Shown here piece by piece: positions 20,485-32,237 of a stretch of DNA of 64,000 nt. This DNA is from Sphaerosporella brunnea (lineage: Eukaryota; Ascomycota; Pezizomycetes; Pezizales; Pyronemataceae). The notes beneath the pieces were generated by a model. That model saw nothing but the letters and a program-made list of their open reading frames with translations, searched no databases and was not told the DNA's origin. Position 1 is the stretch's first letter, and every line of letters begins with the position of its first letter. The DNA lies in the NCBI GenBank assembly GCA_008704415.1, contig VXIS01000016.1:224736-288735 (forward strand). Reading direction: 5' to 3'. The position numbers were made by a program, and so were the translations under genes.

Positions 20485-21405
20485 ATGCCCGCTGCCCCCG
20501 CCCGCCTCAAATCCAAAGAGCGCCCACTCGAGCCCGGCCTCCACCCATGGCTGTCCCGGATCTGGAACCGCTCATACATTCCGGACTGGCTGGGGGTTCT
20601 CATTCTGATACTGCAAAACCTGGCCATCCTCATGCTTGGGTCGTTCTCCCGTTTATTCAGCCTCGACGACCGGCGGATCTCCTATCCATACACCGATCCG
20701 GAGCGTGTGCCCGTTCCGCAGCTGCTGTTCTACGCCGCGGGTGTACCCGCGTTGATAATGACGGTCTACATCCTCGCCGCCGCCTCCAGCTCTTCAAAAG
20801 CGCACAAGCTGCACGTGGCGCTGCTGGGGCTTATGACGTCGCTGCTGCTGACGAGCTTCATCACGGACGTGGTCAAGAACACCGTCGGCCGTGCACGGCC
20901 GGATTTGTTGTCGCGGTGCCAAGCGAAGGAGGGAACTCCGCTGCACGAGCTTGTGGACTGGACCGTGTGCACGCAGACGGACCAGCACAAGCTGCACGAA
21001 GGCTTCCGCTCGTTTCCAAGCGGCCACTCGTCATTCTCGTGGGCGGGGCTGGGATACCTGTCGCTTTTCCTGTGCGGGCAGCTAGGCGCGTTGAAGCGCC
21101 ATCACGGTTTGACTAAGTGCGTGTTTGCCGCTCTGCCGTCGGTTGGTGCAACCTTGATTACGATTTCGAGAACCCAGGATTATAGACATGATGTTTATGA
21201 TGTGTGTTCTGGCACCCTCATTGGAATGCTGTGTACTTGGTTTTGTTACAGGAGATATTTTAGACCGGTGGCTTCGCTGCTGAGTGCCGTGCCGTATAAG
21301 CGCGACGAAACCGAGGAGGATGAAGATGAGGATGGGTTCGAAAAGTTGAGGGATGTGGAGATGGGGAGGATGAGTAGAGCGGAGTCTAGAGAAAGGGATG
21401 TGTAG
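20485..21405 (+). CDS. DPP1: PAP2-family lipid phosphate phosphatase (Dpp1/Lpp1 type)
   Basis: Intronless, 306 residues. The family removes phosphate from diacylglycerol pyrophosphate, phosphatidate and related lipids in vacuolar or Golgi membranes. Six hydrophobic segments are visible. The three-part phosphatase signature is complete: C1 KNTVGRARP (131-139), C2 PSGH (178-181, His181), C3 SRTQDYRHDVYD (228-239, His235). A hydrophilic acidic C-terminal tail follows (TEEDEDEDGFEKL). The symbol is tentative because Dpp1 and Lpp1 types are hard to separate by eye. Confidence 0.9.
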   Translation: MPAAPARLKSKERPLEPGLHPWLSRIWNRSYIPDWLGVLILILQNLAILMLGSFSRLFSLDDRRISYPYTDPERVPVPQLLFYAAGVPALIMTVYILAAASSSSKAHKLHVALLGLMTSLLLTSFITDVVKNTVGRARPDLLSRCQAKEGTPLHELVDWTVCTQTDQHKLHEGFRSFPSGHSSFSWAGLGYLSLFLCGQLGALKRHHGLTKCVFAALPSVGATLITISRTQDYRHDVYDVCSGTLIGMLCTWFCYRRYFRPVASLLSAVPYKRDETEEDEDEDGFEKLRDVEMGRMSRAESRERDV

Positions 21406-21720
21406 GATCTCCAAGCACTTCGGCGGCGTTCTTTTTCCCCTTTCTTTGCATTTCAACGGGTGGGGGATATTATACCTGTAATCTCCTTTAATTTGTGTAC
21501 ACTGTACTGTAAGATGGACACTTCTTTTCGGGCTTTCAATTTGTTTCTCTTCTGGGTCATAGGCAATCAATCACTTCTGCAATCGAGAGCTGCACACATT
21601 CAAATTCAAACGCACATGGTAATCAATCATGCTCAACATCTAACCCAAATAAACAGAACAAAACGAAAACCCAGAGAACAACTTTTTAACCCAACTCATT
21701 CATTCAACAGTCATCGCCTA
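21406..21720. other. Convergent 3' region DPP1/SUP35
   Basis: AT-rich 3' sequences of two convergent genes, nothing else seen. Confidence 0.5.
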
Positions 21721-24038
21721 CTAAGCCTCCTCCTTGATTAGCTTAGTCACCTTTCCAATGGCGATCGTCTGTCCCTGGTCACGCAGTGTGAACCGTCCCA
21801 GTTGCTGATGGTCAGTATAAGTCTCGATGGGCACCTGGCCCGAGACCTCGAGGCGGGCAATGATAGCTTGGCCTGTTTACCACATGATTAGCCCATACAA
21901 TAATTAAAAAGTGTATTTCGGTACGCACCCTTGCTGGCGAACGCTGGCGGCTTCTTGCTCTTGCGACCACTTCCCTTCTCAAGCTTGTGTAGCAAAGCGG
22001 CAAAGGTAACCTCCTGCACCGTGGTGTGCACGTGCATGACACATGTGAAACCAGAGGTGAGAATACTCTTGAGCTCGATGATGTGGATCTGAGCCTCGAA
22101 GGCGCTCACACAGTTGATGGGGTTCTTCTTGGATGTGAGCACAAATCCAGGGATAATATCTTCCTCCTCAACTCCGCGAACACGGAGCCGCACTTGATCA
22201 CCGCAGGACGCGTTGGGCAGCTCCTCCTCGGATTCCGAGTAAATGGCCACCACTTCGAGGGACGTACGGCCGGGCATCATGAGCAGGGAGCCTCCCTTCT
22301 TAATAACACCACTCTCGATCTTGCCCTCAACCACGACTCCCATGTCCTTGTACTTGCCGGAGATGGGCATCATGAACGGCGCCTTGAGCTTGCGTTCCAA
22401 TCCTTTCATGTTATCGAGGTACTCCAGCAGCGATGGGCCGTTGTACCAGTCAGCGACACCCTTGGGGATGCGCTCCTTCAGACCATATCCAGTGAGAGCG
22501 GAAAGAGGCATGAACATCAGGTCTGTACGATATTAGTCTCACTAATAAGTGCCAAATGTCAAACTAGGAAGATACATACCAGTCTTGGGGCTGTATCCAG
22601 TAGCTTTCAAGAATTGTGTGAGCTTGGTGGTACACTCGTCGTAACGCTCCTTGCTCCAATCGACAGTGGGGTCGTCCATCTTGTTGATGACCACAACAAG
22701 CTTGTTGACACCCTGGGTCTTCGCGAGAACAGCGTGCTCTCGCGTCTGACCACCCTTCTCGAATCCAGTCTCGTACTCTCCCTTACGGGCAGAAATGACG
22801 AGAATACCGACATCAGCCTGCGAGGCACCACCAATCATAGACGGAACATAGTTCTTGTGTCCAGGGGCATCAAGGACAGTGTATCGTCGCTTCTCGGTCT
22901 CGAAGAACGCACGGCCAACCTCGACAGTCTTTCCCTTGGCACGCTCTTCACGGGTAAGATCGAGAGCCCAAGAAAGGTACCACGACTCTCGACCGGCCTC
23001 CTTCGCCTCACGCTTGAATTTATCCATAGTCCGTTCGTCAACCATTCCAGTGGCGTAGAGAATCGCACCTCCGAGAGAGGACTTGCCGGCATCGACGTGG
23101 CCGATGAAGACCAAGTTCACGTGTTCCTGTATGTATGTTGGCCTCTGTGCGAGTCAGGTAACGCGGACAGGACTACCGACCTTTCCGTAGAGCTCCGCAA
23201 TCAGCGAATCGTCAACCTCCTCCTCTTGTGCCTTGGCCACGGCGTCTGCCTCACGCTTCTGCTGCGCCTTTTCTGCCGCCGTAGCACGGGCTGGCGAAGA
23301 CCGACCATCGGCGGGGGCGGGGCTGGTCTTGCCGCTGACGGTAGTAGACTTGGCGACGGCCACCTTAGCAGCAACCTTGGAACCGGCCTCAGGCTTCGCT
23401 GAGGGGGTCTCCTTGGCCGAAGCCTCCTCCTTCTTTTCCTCCTTGGCTGCGCCACCCACGGAGAGCACTTTCGGAGCCGAAGCGGTACCATCTCCACCGA
23501 TCGTCAGAACCTTGGCCTTAGACGCAGAGTCGCCGCCAATGGTGAGGACCTTCGCAGGGCCGGAAGGCGCAGGCTTGGAAGCTGCGGGACTGGAGGCGCC
23601 AGAAGTGTTGCCACTCTCAGGACGCTTTGCAATCTGTGGCGTCGGCTGCTGTTGCTGCTGCTGTTGCTGGCGCATCTGAGGGGGGGTGTACGCCTGCTGC
23701 TGCTGGTAGTTGTTGTATCCGTAACCACCCTGGCCGTACTGGTTGTACTGCGGTCCATACTGTGCATACTGGTCATATTGTCCGTATTGCGCGTATGGCT
23801 GCTGACCGTACTGCGCATACTGTCCGTACTGCTGCTGCTGCTGGTAGCCTCCGTAGGCCTGACCGGGGACGAAGGCCTGCGCACCCGGAGTGAAGGTCGA
23901 GTTCGGATTGAAGTTTGGCCGGAACTGCTGTGGCTGCTGTGGTGCCTGCTGCTGTTGGTTGAGGTTTAGGGTTTTGGTGCGCGACGAAAGTTCGTCGTCG
24001 CCGGCTGCATCCTCCCAGGAGTTCGGAGTGTTCGACAT
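21721..24038 (-). CDS. SUP35: Translation termination factor eRF3 (Sup35)
   Basis: Exons are 24038-23181, 23126-22580, 22522-21929 and 21872-21721, giving 716 residues. The GTPase eRF3 works with eRF1 to release finished chains. The N-domain (to about residue 140) starts MSNTPNSWEDAAGDDEL and is rich in Q, N, Y and G, with degenerate YGQYAQYG repeats (about 65-112) and Q4-Q8 runs, a prion-like composition. FTPGAQAFVPG (about 49-59) resembles the PABP-binding PAM2 motif of eRF3. The M-region carries three copies of a KVLTIGGD-type motif (about 163-196) and is then K/E/A-rich. The GTPase core starts at residue 287 with GHVDAGKSS (295-303), DAPGHKNYV and NKMD, and domains 2 and 3 continue to GQTIAIGKVTKLI near the end. 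I chose the ATG that begins MSNTPNSWE, since the further upstream in-frame start has no conserved sequence. Confidence 0.95.
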
Positions 24039-24825
24039 CTCGAGGCGTAGATTGTGCTGAGGATGTATGATGTCGTAGCCGTACGGAAAAGAAGGCGAAT
24101 TCAAATTTGTGCCTCGAGTTTGAGGTTGAAGGCTGGCGAGGAGGGAGGGATGGTGGGGGGGCTTTGCGGCTGGTTGGCGGCTTGGCACTGGGCAGGGAAG
24201 AACTTCGAAGTGAGTGAGTGAGTGCACGTGATACGCCGAAGTTCTTTGAAATCGGAAAGGAGATCCTCTGGGCCGACTGCTGAAGCCGGTCCTCAACTTT
24301 AAATGGCGATGATTCGTTATGAGTCTACCTGCAACATGATGTCAAATATCATCATGACAACAACAAAATCAGTGGCTAGTTGTGTTGTATAAATCCTTCA
24401 ACAACGTGCCAATCCAGCAATGCGTAGATGCATGTGCCGGTGAGCCACCATCTGGACCGAGTCTTCCTTTCAATGGTCTTAACGGGTGGGATCTCTCGAA
24501 ACGTTAGTGTAGGTGGCCAGATAGCTGCAGCTCTGTTATTTCGCCTTTCTGCAAATGTTTTCAGTGGCCTGAGTTCAGTTTGGCAACTCAGACCCGTCTC
24601 TTTCCTGGCCAACATTTATATGCGCAGGGGCAAGCGGTGTTGTCCATAAAACAAGCTCAAGACTGCTCTAGAGATTGATCGAGTGGCATCCCGTGAAGAT
24701 CGGCCAGTAGAAGTGCAGCCGGCTGAAGCTCAGCGTGGTTCTCGAGAACTGGTATCATCCGATAGAATCCCGTATCACTAATTCATTCCAACGCCATGAA
24801 CGCCATGACATGCAATTCCATCCCT
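24039..24825. other. SUP35-ATG12 intergenic region
   Basis: Promoter of SUP35 and 3' end of ATG12 (both minus strand). No gene or repeat recognised. Confidence 0.45.
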
Positions 24826-25343
24826 CTACCCGAAAGCACTCTGCAGCGAGTAATTGATGATCAACTCCTCGCCCGTCTTAAAGCTCTGCATCCCATTAGT
24901 AGCCGCAACACATCATCTTTCCTCGACGCCTCAACTCACCGCCCACAAGTTCCCCACATTCTCATCTAGCGCCGGCATAAACGAGAAATTCACATAAAGG
25001 TACAGACTAACGTCGGGGCCAAGATCCAGCTGGTTGCGGAGGAACACAACGACATTTTCAAAGCGCTGCGAGGTCTTAATCTTATACGAATCCTTATTGA
25101 GCACCGGCGCAGAGCCCATAGCTTTGAACTTCAACGTCACTGTAGGTACTTAGTTAGCACCTTCAGCAAAGGTGGACCGAATAATGGTTAACCTTTGGTG
25201 GGCTGAGGGTGAAGCGCTGCGTCGAGCGCTGCTCGGCCATCCCGTGGAAGTGATGTGAGAACTACTGATGCCGCAAGGGTTATTGGGAGGTCGGTCGATT
25301 CGGCGTCCTCGGGGATCGCGGGTGGTTGTGGAGGAGTCGCCAT
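24826..25343 (-). CDS. ATG12: Ubiquitin-like autophagy protein Atg12
   Basis: Exons are 25343-25193, 25139-24940 and 24885-24826, giving 136 residues. Atg12 is joined through its C-terminal glycine to Atg5, and the conjugate acts as the E3 for Atg8 lipidation in autophagosome formation. The variable, proline-rich N-terminus is followed by the ubiquitin fold: VTLKFKAMGSAPVL, FENVVVFLRNQL, SLYLYVNFSFMPALDENVGNLW, SFKTGEELIINYSLQSAFG. The protein ends exactly on the glycine needed for conjugation. The first donor is GTTAAC, non-consensus but it gives the only in-frame join. Confidence 0.94.
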
Positions 25344-25924
25344 GGTTGTGCGGGAGGGAGACGCGTCGAGGTGGGGTGGTACAGAGCTCCTAAGTTGACC
25401 ACCAGTGATAGCCCGCTATTTGATCGGAGCATAAATTCCACCAGAATCAGTTTTATGAGAGTACCCAAGTATCTAGAACTCGAACCACCTCTGTAGTAGG
25501 TACTTAACGCTGGTCTGTTCTTTTTCGGCCCTGCTCTCTACTGACAGACTAGACCAGGCACCAGATGGTAGTCTCGAACGTGTGTGTGCCACAAAATGTA
25601 TCTGGTACCTACTGTATGTAGTATTAAGCTATTAACGAAATTAATTTGGTCACGTGAAGGGTTCTGTCACTGAGGGTTGAGGTGGTGTCAGGTTACAGAG
25701 AAATCATCCCATTGCTTGTAGATTCCGCCAACTGAACTACCCAGAGAATTACGGAAAGCAAGGAAACAATGAAAGCATCATGAAGAACGTAGCGTTACGA
25801 AAGTGAGTAATCGAAAAACGAGAAAAACCCGCCTATCACAACCGCGACAACGAAAAGAAACCACCCATTCATCCCCATTGAATTCATGGACCCATGACAT
25901 GCACACATCTCTCGTGAAAGCAAT
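25344..25924. other. ATG12-TIF5 intergenic region
   Basis: Promoter of ATG12 and 3' end of TIF5. No gene seen. Confidence 0.45.
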
Positions 25925-27225
25925 CTACTCATCCTCCTCGTCATCATCGGAGTCATCATCCTCTGCCTCCTGGAGCCACTTCAAGAAGGGCTCAGCGGCC
26001 TTGCGGACCTTCTTGGAGGTCTGCACGTCGACGTACTTCTTAGAAGCCTTAGTTCCCCAGTTGGTGATAGTCTCCTCGGTGGCGAGCTCGTGCTCGTAGT
26101 ACGCCATGAGGATGCTGGGAATCGAGTTGGTGAGCTCGGGATGGTCGATACCGACGAAGCGCTCAGTGCCACCAAGAAGGGCCTTCTCGTGGCGGTCGGA
26201 GGTGATCATTTTCTTGAGCAAGCCGGCATGAGCCTTGACCTGGTTCTTCTTGATGATGCTTCCATCGAAGAGAGTCTGGGCGAGCACCTGCAGGGTGCGG
26301 TGCTTCTTCTCGATGCCAAGCTCCTGCGCCTTTTGATACACCTTAACGCCGTTGATTTCGCCTCCGTTCTCTTCCTTCTCCGACACTATCCACTTGCCGA
26401 GAACGTCGTAGGGGCTGTCCTCACCCTCTTCACCCTCAAGAACAAGGGCTTTCTTGAGGTCATCGGGCAGGTTCTGCGCACGCGCCTTAATGGCCTCCTC
26501 GGACATGTCGACGGCCCAGTCGTCATCCTTGAGGGTGCTACCGTTACCGTTGGACGGGAGGTCCTTGGCCTCGGCGCGGATACGCTTGGTAAGCTCGTCG
26601 TCAGAGCCACCGTCGATGCCCATGTCCTCTTCCAAGCCCTCGGAACCGCTGTCCTTGGGAGACTCCCCGTCCTTGTCCTTCTTGCCCTTCTTGCCCTTAC
26701 CCGAAGACTTTTTCTCCTTCTTCTCTTTTTTGGGCGGGTTCTTGACGATGTAGCCCGAGAGCTTGTGACGGAGGTCGACGTCAGTACGCTGACCGCAGGC
26801 CTTGCAATCGCGGATGATCTGGCCATCCTTGGTCACGATCAAGTCGGTCTCCGGGTTCTTGCACTTGCCGCAAAGCACGAATCTGTTGATGAAGCCGTCG
26901 AGCGAATCTTGCAACTTGGACGCATCGTGGGCTCCGTTGATGATGTAGCGGTCGTCGGAAGGGTTAGCGGTGACCTGGGCACCAAGCTCGAAACCAAAGA
27001 ACTTGACAACGTCTAGAATATCAGTTAGTTTAGTTCCAAATCCGGGCCAAAAGCCAAGAAAAACCTACAAGCTGGGTCACGGCTGAGCGAGTGCGCGATG
27101 CTGCTCAGGTTGACAATGACCGACTTGATACCATTACCCTTGCCTTCAATCTTGGACTGAATGCGCTCCATCTTGTAACGGTAGAAAGGGTCGGCGACAT
27201 CGCGGCGAATGTTGATGGTAGCCAT
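25925..27225 (-). CDS. TIF5: Translation initiation factor eIF5
   Basis: Exons are 27225-27069 and 27012-25925, giving 414 residues. eIF5 is the GTPase-activating protein of eIF2 in the 43S/48S complex. The N-terminal GAP domain shows INIRRDVADPFYRYKMERI with the catalytic arginine region, VVKFFGFELGAQV, and the zinc ribbon C100-x2-C103..C122-x2-C125. A basic linker follows (KKEKKEKKSSGKGKKGKK), then an acidic region. The C-terminal W2/HEAT domain ends with the acidic-aromatic motif FLKWLQEAEDDDSDDDEEDE that contacts eIF2-beta and eIF3. The downstream 2.2 kb separates it from MRPL1. Confidence 0.95.
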
Positions 27226-29457
27226 GATTGCGGTTGTTGTGGAAATTGTGAGTTTGGTTTCAGCGAATAAGCTTGTTGTTTAAGAAGACGTTGACTTTAG
27301 CGTAGGCAGAAGAAAGCAACAGCATGAACTGAATCAGCTACTTTTTCTTCCTGATCCTCTTTGTCGAGTTATCGTTTCCTAAGTTTGTGCCGTTGAAGGA
27401 AAAAGGTTTTCTCTCGAGATGACGACGTGGTGGCGACGGAACAAGTCGAAAGATGCGATGAGAAGTCGGAGGTTTTGGATGTTTGAAAGCTACGTGTGCA
27501 AATGTGGCGAATGTCGTGGAAGGGTCGACTTGGTTTTAGGTAAATTCGGAGCGTTTGTTGCTATGCCTTTTACTGGACTGACTGAGAGGCCGTATGAGGC
27601 GAAAAGGAATCTTTGGCGAAAGTGCGGTGGGGGAAAGATTCATGAACAACGATGTGCTCTGCGGAAGGCTTTGGTAGGGTTTCTTAATCGGAGTTTTTTT
27701 CGGACGAGCTCGAAGGTGAGTTGACCGGGTGGGCAGCTGGAGATGCGAAGAGTAACAAGTCGGCAGAGGAAGAAGAGGTGCAGCCCTGTTTGAAAGGGGA
27801 GGGAGAGATGTGTTTGAACGTTTGGATATATTCCGAGATTTTTAAAGGCGGGAAGGCAACCTTTTAAAGAGACGGGGTAGGGCGGGCTAGGGTTTAGATT
27901 TTATTTTTCTCTTTTTTTTTTTTTTTGGTTGGAGGAAGGTTTGGGGAGAAGTGTGGAGAAGCACGAAGACAAATATCGATTTTTCGACACACTAAAAAAA
28001 AATGGATGACTCAGCGGAGAAAAGCCAGCGATGCAGGCGCAAAAATGGGAATCTTCAATCTTAACGCCGAAGATGCAGGTGCAGGCACAATCACGAGGCT
28101 TCGACCGTTGAAATATGATCGGCCTTCTTTTTTTTTTTCCTTTTTTTCTCTTCTCTGTTTGCCACTTCTCGAAGCCCAATCCATCTCGACCATCTCGAAC
28201 TTGACAGCCGACCGAGCAGGAGCATAGGCGCCCGGCTGTCGAGGAACCGTGCAGACTTTCGATGGATGAAAGACAAATCGCTTAAATCGTACACACGATA
28301 GATGAGATAATAAATAGTTCAAGGAATGGACAATAGCAGTAATACAGCCCTTTTTTACTGCAAAAATACTCAAGATATTGGACCAGTACACTCGTCCGTT
28401 TGTTCTACGTCCGCCTTCCCAGCGTCCACCCATCATCCTCTATGCCTGTGCCTCAATCTGTGCAGGCGCAGGGAATATTCGGGGGATTTTTAAGTATTCG
28501 GACACACAATTTACCCGGCTTTGGATAGGGATTTGTCCGGCTTAGAGGACCTCCGCCGAGTTCCCCATCAGCTCCCAATCGTCCGTATTACGGCCATCTC
28601 CCACAGCTACCAGAGTTACCCAATCTATTGGCCACATCATGGCGCGTACAATAATCCGTAGAGGTAGGTGTTCGAGCAGTATGAGGGAGGGAGGGCAACC
28701 GGTGGACAATCCCTGCCCAAAGCCGGGTAAATTATGTGTCCGAATACTTAAAAATCCCTGCGACGCCACTGGAGCCGGAGTCGAAGCCAGAGTGTAGTGC
28801 GAACGCTAAATGTTTGTTTTCTGAAGTAAAAGCATGTATAAAAGCAAAGACAGAGAGCAACATCAACGCACCCTATTCTCTTGAGCACCAGCAGATCGTA
28901 CACACCTTTTTGCCAACTAACTATCCATCTCCTTTTGGAAGGAGCTTGAGCCATTTGCTTCTGCGCTTGCAGAGGCAACTCTTCGCCTTTTGCACACACA
29001 CACTCTCCCTCTGAACGGGCATTTTCCACTTGGAATTTGGTCCACGGCAAGAAGAGAAACCGCCTCGACGCCGAAAAAGCGGACAAGCTTTCGTACATCC
29101 ATGCCAACATGCATGTTGTTATGTTGTTGAGTGGCCACAGACCGAACCAAAGAGCTGGTATCAGCTGCGGGATGACGCCTTCAAACTAATGGAACAGTAA
29201 TACGAGGAACTGGCGTGGGCTATTACTATTAAAGACCAGGCTTATAATTAGGGGATTGTGTGAGGTTGCTCGAAAGGTTGAGGGGAGAGCCTGAGGCCCG
29301 GGCGTGGATACGCAAAAATAAGCCCATCCTCACTCGCTACCTCGCCTGTTTTACTTGAAAGGGTTTAGTTTGCTCATACTTTGGTTTTATTTCGAAATGT
29401 ACCGTAGAAACCCGTGTAAGCTCGGTATCTATGTTTGCCAAGATGAAAGCCCGACCG
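27226..29457. other. TIF5-MRPL1 gene-poor interval
   Basis: 2.2 kb. Its TIF5-proximal part should hold the TIF5 promoter. Element C lies in the middle. Several homopolymer T and A runs occur near 27.91 and 28.12 kb. The open frames (for example 27419-27724 on the plus strand) are short and W/R-rich, without family resemblance. Confidence 0.45.
28483..28758. mobile_element. Element C: 276-bp MITE with GGGATTTTTAAGTATTCGG ends
   Basis: Left (28483-28538) and right (about 28703-28758) arms are imperfect inverted repeats of about 56 bases containing TTACCCGGCTTTGG. Differences are a C/T change after GGACACA and AT/GC later, plus a one-base indel. No coding capacity, and no certain target duplication seen. 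Confidence 0.8.
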
Positions 29458-30375
29458 CTAAGTCTCGGCCACTGGCATGAACTCTCCGCTCAAGCTGAAT
29501 CCCGGGGAGCGAGTGGAGCTCAAAACAACCTCGTTTATGCTCTTATCTGCGCGGAAGCTCATGGCACCAAACTCCTTCTTCAGCTGCTCCATGAACGCCT
29601 TGATGTTCTTGGCCAGTTCCTGTTCCGTGAACGCGATCTGGCCTATCGGAACCCTGATAACACCCATACGCTCACGGTACTCGGAGGCACCCGTGAGCTC
29701 CTTCATCGCCTTCGCAACGTCGAGGACGACAGTTCCCAACTTCTGCGAAGGCATCAAGCCCTTCGGTCCAAGAATGGGTCCCAGCCTGGCCTTGATCAAC
29801 GCGGCAAAGGATCCTTCGTGGCAGATACACTTGTCGAAATCAATCTCTCCGTTTTGGATCTAGAGAAGGCACCAAAACACTATTAGCCACACTCCACCGT
29901 GATGCATCGTGGATCCACACACCTTCTCAAACACCTCCTGCGTTCCCACCAGCGAAGCGCCCGCAGCCTTTGCCGCCTCCGCCTGCTTTCCCTCGGCGAT
30001 TACACAGATGCGCAGATCGGTCTTGACGGGCTTGGGTAGACGAATGCGACTCTTGACAGTGGGGCCGCTCTTTTGCGTTCGCAGCTTGACGTGGAGCTCG
30101 TACTTCGTAGCGACGGGGTCGTGGCCAACCTCGAAAGCCTGGATGTATCTCATCGCCTCGAGGAGCGAGAATTGATCGATCTGAGACAAGTCTGTAGGCT
30201 TGAAGTGGGTGCGTCCGCCCCTCGACTTTTTGTTGCCGGAGGGCTTCTTCTGGGGCGCGGCATAATTTCGAACCTGCCATCGAAGGCAAGCAACGGCAGG
30301 CGCAGGCCTCGAGGAGAAAAGAATTGACGACGGCGTCGGGAGTGCTGAGAGCTGGAGTCGTGGTCTCGGCGGCAT
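29458..30375 (-). CDS. MRPL1: Mitochondrial large-subunit ribosomal protein uL1m
   Basis: Exons are 30375-29923 and 29859-29458, giving 284 residues. The product is the L1-stalk protein of the mitochondrial ribosome. The first 40 residues are rich in S, R, P and A without acids, as expected of a matrix presequence. The L1 domain follows: ELHVKLRTQKSGPTVKSRIRLPKPVKT, ICVIAEGKQAEAAKAAGA, IDFDKCICHEG, then RLGPILGPKGLMPSQKLGTV, the strongest L1 signature. I chose the MPPRPRLQLSA start over an in-frame ATG 87 bases upstream because it gives a proper presequence. A nested MITE begins 90 bases upstream of this start. Confidence 0.92.
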
Positions 30376-30464
30376 TGTGGGATTGGGCGTATGTTCACGA
30401 ACTTCTTTCTCCCGAGATTTCGAACCCGGCAAGAAAAAACGTCGATGACTAAGCTTTTTCAAGG

Positions 30465-30821
30465 TAAAGTCCCTGAGATACCGTATTATCCCGGTAATAA
30501 GGCAATATGGCTAAGTGACTTTGCCAGGAGGCTGAGTGACTTCTCCACTGAGCGCAGTGACTTTGCCACATTGCCTTATTACCGGGATAATACGGTATTA
30601 CCGGGATAATGCGGTAGTGGATATCAGTAGATAGTGGATGATGAGATAAGATAAGAGATATACCTAAAGCGGTAAGGTCCCGCGACCGCCAGGCTCCTGG
30701 CCACGCCTGGCCGCTCTGGTCATCACTCGACATATGAACCTTACCGCTTTAGGCATATCTCTTATCTTATCTCATCATCCACTATCTACTGATATCCACT
30801 ATCAAGTGGTCAGGGACTTTA
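30465..30821. mobile_element. Element D outer: MITE with TAAAGTCCCTGA ends
   Basis: The ends TAAAGTCCCTGA (30465-30476) and its complement (30810-30821) are followed by a long inverted repeat: 30615-30677 on the left and 30737-30801 on the right, with TAGTGGATATCAGTAGATAG and AAGCGGTAAGGT, nearly identical. The left arm is interrupted by the inner element. The short loop (about 30678-30736) is GC-rich. Confidence 0.8.
30479..30616. mobile_element. Element D inner: TA-CCGTA MITE inserted in element D
   Basis: Inverted ends TACCGTATTATCCCGGTAATAAGGC (left 30479, right end complement at 30573-30597), followed by a second, near-identical copy of the last 19 bases (30598-30616). The interior has three AGTGAC motifs, two in AGTGACTTTGCCA. 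It separates outer sequences that are joined in the intact opposite arm, apart from about 7 bases lost, so it inserted later. Confidence 0.8.
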
Positions 30822-32237
30822 ACCAGTAACTACATGTAGTCTGCATGTGACCGCATCTGAATGCTGACAAGACTAGCCGTGAAATCCATACATGACCACA
30901 GCATCAGCAAGCTTGACTTTCCCCCGGGTCTGTCGATGAAAACGATGTCTTCCTCCGCCTACACGCTCAGGAGTGGATACTAACAGAGGTGCACCGATGC
31001 TGACAGAGAAGCAACTCCCTTAACGGCGGTGGTACTGGCGGGGGGTAGTGGCATCGTCAAAGTCGTTATTTGGATTACTGACGGAAATGCAGGTTATTGA
31101 GAGCAGCAAACCCCATCGACGTCAAGAATCATAACAATGCGATCCGAGTGCTCACCTGTGAAGATCCTCACCCTACCTCGTCGCGAAACCCGTACTATAT
31201 CTATGCTGCTTATATCTCAGTTACCGGCCAGGAGGAAGCACATATACATAAACAATGCTTAGGACTCCGAGTTTTGAACTTATTTCCCTCTGCAGCTCTG
31301 TAGTTATGTTGAAACAAAAGCGCGTTGGAATAGAAAACTACATTGGAAAATCGAGCTCAAGAGAATCGCTGTAAATATCACTCGACTTCCCATCTCTCGA
31401 AAGCCCCATCACCTATCACCCTTTGACGGCCAAAAGCCTCATCCAGCGCAGCACAGGTAACGAATCATAATGCGTGATAAATTCACCAGCGCACTGATGA
31501 GAAAAGAAGCAAAGTCTCGACTAGATTCACAGCCGTTTAGGTAAAGGCTTTAACAACGCATCATCTTGAAGTTCAAGCTGGTGGAGATTGTGCCTTTAGA
31601 GTGCTGAGGTATCTCCAAAGCACTTTGCTGTGTTTACCTTCCTGACCACATGCAATAAAACAAAAAAAAAATGCTAGTATGATGTCACCGCTTCTTCCAG
31701 CATTTTACATTAGAGTATACTCGTGGCCAAAGGCTCCCTCAGTTACACTTTGGTTTCGTAAAATTTCAAGTTGAATATAATGAGGTTTGTATGGAACCGA
31801 TACCTACCAGAGCTAGGACTAATACAAAACGGTGACCCATATTCTTCACAATCACATATCGCAACAATCTCCACCACAACAGCATTTTTCTATTCCCTCT
31901 CGCCCATACTCCGCCGCTACAATCAAACTACTACACTCCTATCCAGTGTACAAAGAGTCTTTCCCCCAAAACAAACCCACCGCAGTATAGTAGTGGGTAT
32001 AGCAGCAATAGTAGTAGTAGAAGTAGCTAAGCAAGTCAGGCGAGTTGTAAAGCAAAGGAATTGTGTGTTTTGCCCTCAGCCCTTGCCATCGTAGTTGTCC
32101 GGAGATCTCCCCCATCCCATTTTCACAACTCTCCACATATTCCCCAATATCGTGTTGCATCCAGTTTACGCCCGCCGCAGATCCCGGGACCAGGTATATC
32201 GTCAGAGGGGCTATGTCTACCGCCTCTTACGAAGATC

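Larger units (their letters stand above)
30376..32237. other. MRPL1-UPF1 gene-poor interval
   Basis: 1.9 kb. It holds the MRPL1 promoter with nested element D, and then about 1.4 kb with no gene, repeat or RNA that I can support. Confidence 0.45.

Noticed and set aside
27419..27724. 101-codon plus-strand frame upstream of TIF5
   Set aside because: R/W/K-rich, starts in the TIF5 promoter, no known domain.
30376..30440. Possible tRNA T-arm (GGGTTCGAAAT on the minus strand) upstream of MRPL1
   Set aside because: No matching D-arm, anticodon arm or acceptor stem in the right spacing.
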